The position numbers were made by a program, and so were the translations under genes. Of a stretch of DNA of 64,000 nucleotides, positions 60,101 through 64,000 are shown in pieces. Position 1 is the first letter of the stretch. Each line of letters starts with the position of its first letter. Below the pieces are notes generated by a model. The model had not been told where the DNA came from and did not search any database. It saw nothing but the letters and a program-made list of their open reading frames with translations. The DNA comes from Melanocharis versteri (Eukaryota; Chordata; Aves; Passeriformes; Melanocharitidae): assembly GCA_013397845.1 (NCBI GenBank), contig VZTG01009228.1, positions 1,448,502 through 1,512,501 on the forward strand, given 5' to 3'.

Positions 60101-62449
60101 AGCTTTACTTACATAAGGAATCCTGATGACAGATTGATGTCATTCAACCAGACCTCCTCACATGATTAGGCCTTGTGCAATCAGCCTCTTCTTTCTTTCC
60201 TGCTTCGGCTCCAAGCTGAAAATTAGCATTGAGCAAGCCCCAGACAACTCAATTTGAATAACCAGAGCTTTGGAACACATTTCTTGATGCTTTAAATCTC
60301 CCTGGGAAATCTCAGGTGAATTGGTACCAGCTGCATAGAGCTTCCCATGGCCAGTTTGCAGGGATGCAACATCACACACAGGTTTTTTTCCAAAAAACCT
60401 TTTTCCAAGGTTTTTTTCCTTGCAAAAGCAAGGTGGTGAATTCTTGAATGAAGCTTCACATCCATTCTCAAATTTGCATAGCACTATCTTAACTGAAATT
60501 CGCCTCTGAGTATTTTAGAAAAGCAAATGTCCCACCTTGTCTTTGCTGAGACATCTGTGAAGTTCAACCACTGTTAATAACAAAACAATTCCTAGGACAA
60601 AGAATGGATAGAAAGCTGTAATTTTATAATAGTTTTATATAAAATAAGGAAGATTAGTATATTTTGTGTCATATTCAAATTTTAGCTTGATTATTATTAT
60701 TATTACTATGCAAAAAAAACCCAAAGGACAGAAAAGGATCAGTTGTTTTTAAATACATTTAATGTTATGAAACATATTGACTTTATTTTGTTTAAATCCT
60801 TGCTAAATCTTAACATGAACAATAATAAAAGGCTTTTAAAAACCTTTTCTTTAATCACACAGTAGTCTCATTGTTTTACTCTAAGGCAGAAAACAAACAG
60901 AGCCATCATAAATAAAACACTGACATGGAATATATGACAAACCCAGGCCAGACAGTTTGCTAAAAAGTTTATGAAAAGTGCATCTGGCTGGCTCAGGACT
61001 CCCTGAGTAAGGTAGACATTCTCCCACACACCTCCTGGCTATTTAGCCACTCACGAGGAAATCTGAAATAAAGGCTGCCTTTCTCATTTTAAAAGTATTG
61101 CATGTACATGGCACTTGCTGTGTGAGGTAGGAACCAGTTTCTAGGGGCTGTGTCTGGGCCTCACCTCCTTATTGTTGCCCCTTCATTTGCTATGCAAAAA
61201 GAGATTTAAGTGCAAAACAAAGCCTTAGCTGTCTATGAAAGTGAACTGCTGTTTATTTTCAATCACAATTCATCAGCTAATTGTAGAGGACATTTCTCAT
61301 GATTTTCACCTTCAAAGGAATAAGAGGCACAAAAAACTAGATGTTATTTTTTTTCCCAAAGGATGCCTTTGAAAAAAGGGGACTTGAGCACTAGAAGAAA
61401 ACAAGTGTTTTCAGGTTATCTAATTCAAAGCTCCGTGAAGTTTCTGTTTTGTAACTGAACCCGGCCTGGAGTAAATTCTTAACTGAAAAGTAGCAGCAAC
61501 TCAAAAGTGCATAAATTACAAACTTCATCAATAAATTAAGGAAATGGATTTGCTGCGTCTAACTATCCTCCTAACTGTCCCAAGATCCTTTTCTTTTTAC
61601 AATGACATGGAAGATCAGAATAAAGGTACTACTCTTTCAAAACCAAAACTAATCTAAAATACTCAGTAGATTTCTTTCTGAGATAAGGCAACTTGTTATT
61701 TACCAAAATTCAAAAGCTATACAGAATGACTGGAAGTAGCCCAATAACAAGACAACCCCTCCTACACCACCAAGGCTTAAACATAGGTTTTTCCATTCAT
61801 ATGTAGACTTGTACAGTCAAGGGGTGAGTTGGTCAGGGTGTGAGTTTTCAAGAAATGCCAAACATCTCATTCCCAGGGATGCTGGATATTGGAGAGCTCG
61901 CACAGTAGGAAGGCTGAGGAGAGATCCAGTCCTGAGCAGTAGGGGAGGCAGGATGCTTCAGCAGAATTTTCAGCTGTAGTAGGTGCAGCTGTGGGACTTG
62001 CAGTTTCATTCATGTCTTGTACAGACTCCTGTGAGTCCTGCATTCAGAGCCTAAGCAGTCCAGTGGCCATTTGAAGACTACAGGTGACAGTACTGGAATG
62101 ACATTTTGGATCCCCATATTGAAGGCCTTGGCTCTAGAGACCCCCTTCCACCAGCAATCCATGAGAGGTCACGCACAGAGGCAGGAAAAGTGCTTAATCA
62201 ATGTGTAAGGATTGCATTTAGTCCGAAGGTCTTATTGGGACTGTTCTTAAAATTGAAATTACTCTTCATCCTCATAAGACATATTCATATTTGGGATCAT
62301 ATTCATTCATGGCAGAGATTAATCCATCAGTGAAGTATCACTAATTGCTTTCTTTGCAGTGAGATGGTTTCCGCTGGCTGGCATGCCCTTGGAAAAGCGT
62401 GCTGTTTCTTGAACAAAAAAGGAATTTCCCAGTTCATTTGTAGAGAATA
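57131..62449. other. UBA6-TMPRSS11 intergenic interval
   Basis: About 5 kb of AT-rich DNA with a 41-base assembly gap (57728-57768) and a short ATT microsatellite (about 60691-60706). No GNRHR exon is recognisable, although the human gene lies at this position. Open frames are short and lack coding character. No clear transposon ends were seen. Confidence 0.5.
57728..57768. other. Assembly gap (41 N)
   Basis: Short N run flanked by A-rich sequence on both sides; probably a collapsed homopolymer or low-complexity stretch. Confidence 0.99.
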
Positions 62450-63332
62450 TTTATTTTTCCTTTAGAATAAATTTAAATGCCATGTTTCTTTCTACGGAGA
62501 CTGTTCGCGGGGGCACACTTTTTACAAAAACAGTTTGAGTAGAGCTTGTGTTTCTGTATCTTCATATGGTGTGTTGAACAGAGTAGATCTAGAAGACAGC
62601 AGGTACAGAGGTAGCAGCACAATGTTGTGACAAAGCACTTCCACAATAGCAACTTCAAGCAACTTGAACTTCAAAGAATCCACAAAAAAAATTCCTGTTT
62701 AAAATGTGCTTTGCAATAAGAACATCAAGCTTTTCTCTTTCCCCTTCCAACCTACTGCAAGTACAGAAATTCTACTTTTCCTTAACTAGGACCTACCCTC
62801 AGTCCTGCTGATCCACTTTCAGTTACCAAGGCCACGGAGCAAGGTGAGCATCCAGGTTTTCAGCTGGAGTCAGTGCAGATGATAGTCTCTAACAAGAATA
62901 ATCATCAAGGGTCCACTTTGCTAGAAACACAGCTGTGACAGCATTTGCTTCACTGGAGGAGGAAGATTCAGCTGCAGACCTTGCCCATGGCTGAAGAAAA
63001 ATTTCTTTTTCTTTTTCTCCTGGAAAATGTTTGCATTTATAAAGCAGGTAAATTGGTAGCTTTTAAACATAATTTTAATGACGTCAGTTCATAATTTCTG
63101 GTAAGGGAGAAAGTTTCACGGCTCAAAGATGAGGCAGACAATTTCATACATTTAGCATGAATTCAGAAGGGGTTAGGATCTCTGACAGCAAAGATAGTGC
63201 TTGCTGTGGGCTAAGGTTGCTCCAACCAAAATTACATAGGAATATATATACTAAAAAAATAACCTTTCAGAATTACAGACAAATACAAGTTACATGTAGT
63301 CTATGTAGTTAAATCCATTTTTTACTTTGGAA
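62450..63332 (-). other. Probable 3' UTR of the TMPRSS11-like gene
   Basis: Lies directly 3' of the stop codon at 63333-63335. A minus-strand AATAAA (plus-strand tttatt, 62450-62455) would end a UTR of about 0.88 kb. No competing coding sequence was seen. The boundary is a guess from the signal alone. Confidence 0.4.
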
Positions 63333-63494
63333 TTAGATGCCTGTTTTTGTGGTAATCCAGTCACGGAAATAAGTCACTCGTGTGTAAACTCCAGGTTTAT
63401 TTGGCTTGGCACATTCATCTCCCCAGCTCACTATTCCCACGAGGTACCACATCAGTCTAGAGTCTGGAGTAACCAGTGGTCCCCCAGAGTCCCC
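63333..63494 (-). CDS. TMPRSS11E: TMPRSS11-family serine protease, terminal exon (closest to TMPRSS11E)
   Basis: A 162-bp exon, phase 0 in, encoding the last 53 residues of a trypsin-like type II transmembrane serine protease: GDSGGPLVTPDSRLMWYLVG, then IVSWGDECAKPNKPGVYTRV, TYFRDWITTKTGI and TAA (63333-63335). The GDSGGP serine is the catalytic nucleophile, SWG and KPGVYTRV form the substrate pocket wall, and WI..KTGI is the family C-terminal helix. The wording DECAKPNKPGVYTRVT...RDWIT.KTGI is nearest human TMPRSS11E among the 11A-11F cluster, so the symbol is tentative. The acceptor is TTTTTCTAG. The His and Asp of the triad, the specificity Asp, the SEA domain and the membrane anchor would be encoded beyond 64000. 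Confidence 0.9.
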   Translation of the reverse strand, partial: GDSGGPLVTPDSRLMWYLVGIVSWGDECAKPNKPGVYTRVTYFRDWITTKTGI

Positions 63495-64000
63495 CTAGAA
63501 AAAGAAGAGGTGGGAAAAAATATTTAATTGATCAGAAGAGAAAATACAATTCTCTCCGTAGACAGGAGGGTCTATCCTATAAGCAAAGTAAACAAGCAGC
63601 ATTTCAAGGGTTGCCATTTGTACAGAATCCAGGCTGTTTCTTAAACTTGAGTCAGAAGTCTGTGGTATTTTCCTGTTTGCCAGGGGACCTCCTGACCTCT
63701 GTTTCCATAGTGTTATGGTAAAAAACCTAACAAAAAGCTTCTCTCCTGTTTCGTGATACACTGCTTCTCACCTGCCTTGTCTTCTTCCTCATGCAGAGTA
63801 GGGAAACACAAGTATAGACAGCAATCTAAGACATCAGGAACCTTTTTTTTTAACAGGTTTCAATAGTAATTGCTATTCTTAAAATAAATAATTTTAGTCA
63901 CTTTCAGCAATAATGTTTCAGAAAGGAGCTTAGAGCTCCTTTTTGCTTGGAGCTTTCATCAAGAACTTGGTCTTCTAGTTAGAAAATATCTCCTTAAGGT
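63495..64000 (-). other. Last intron of the TMPRSS11-like gene (partial)
   Basis: Begins at the terminal-exon acceptor and runs off the window. I looked for the preceding exon (the Cys-rich segment ending DACQ before GDSGGP) and did not find it. A GTGAGA donor-like site near 63767-63772 has no protease-like reading frame ahead of it. Confidence 0.6.

Overview
The window is nuclear DNA from a vertebrate, most likely a bird. Three minus-strand genes have multi-exon structures and vertebrate protein signatures. Two CR1-type LINE 3' ends lie in UBA6 introns, introns are short, and several compact LTRs are present. A passerine is plausible from the LTR content, but that is an inference. The prokaryotic categories (operons, CRISPR, insertion sequences) do not apply.

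Layout, left to right. (1) 1-5825: sequence downstream of CENPC, no gene recognised. (2) 5826-23106, minus: CENPC, the inner-kinetochore scaffold CENP-C. Sixteen coding exons could be traced with every splice phase consistent. The first coding exon is not visible and probably lies in the assembly gap at 24315-24597, inside a CpG island that also holds CCAAT, GC-box and NRF1-like sites and a perfect 28-bp inverted repeat. (3) 24800-29098: intergenic, with a solo LTR at about 25477-25900 and the UBA6 3' region. (4) 29099-54454, minus: UBA6, the ubiquitin-activating E1 enzyme. Thirty-two coding exons join into a 1021-residue protein with an intact nucleotide site and catalytic cysteine, plus a non-coding first exon in a CpG island at 56552-57130. 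(5) 57130-63332: intergenic, with an apparent 3' UTR near its right end. (6) 63333-63494, minus: the terminal exon of a TMPRSS11-type (closest to TMPRSS11E) trypsin-like transmembrane serine protease that continues past the window edge.

The genes are neighbours but do not form a pathway. CENP-C builds the kinetochore, UBA6 starts a ubiquitin cascade, and the TMPRSS11 protein is a cell-surface protease. The order CENPC - UBA6 - TMPRSS11 matches the human 4q13 region, but the human genes STAP1 (between CENPC and UBA6) and GNRHR (between UBA6 and the TMPRSS11 cluster) have no recognisable exons here. I found no clearly new system. The best leads are a protein-like plus-strand terminal-exon candidate at 29272-29487 antisense in the last UBA6 intron, the perfect inverted repeat beside the CENPC promoter, and a few very recent tandem duplications.
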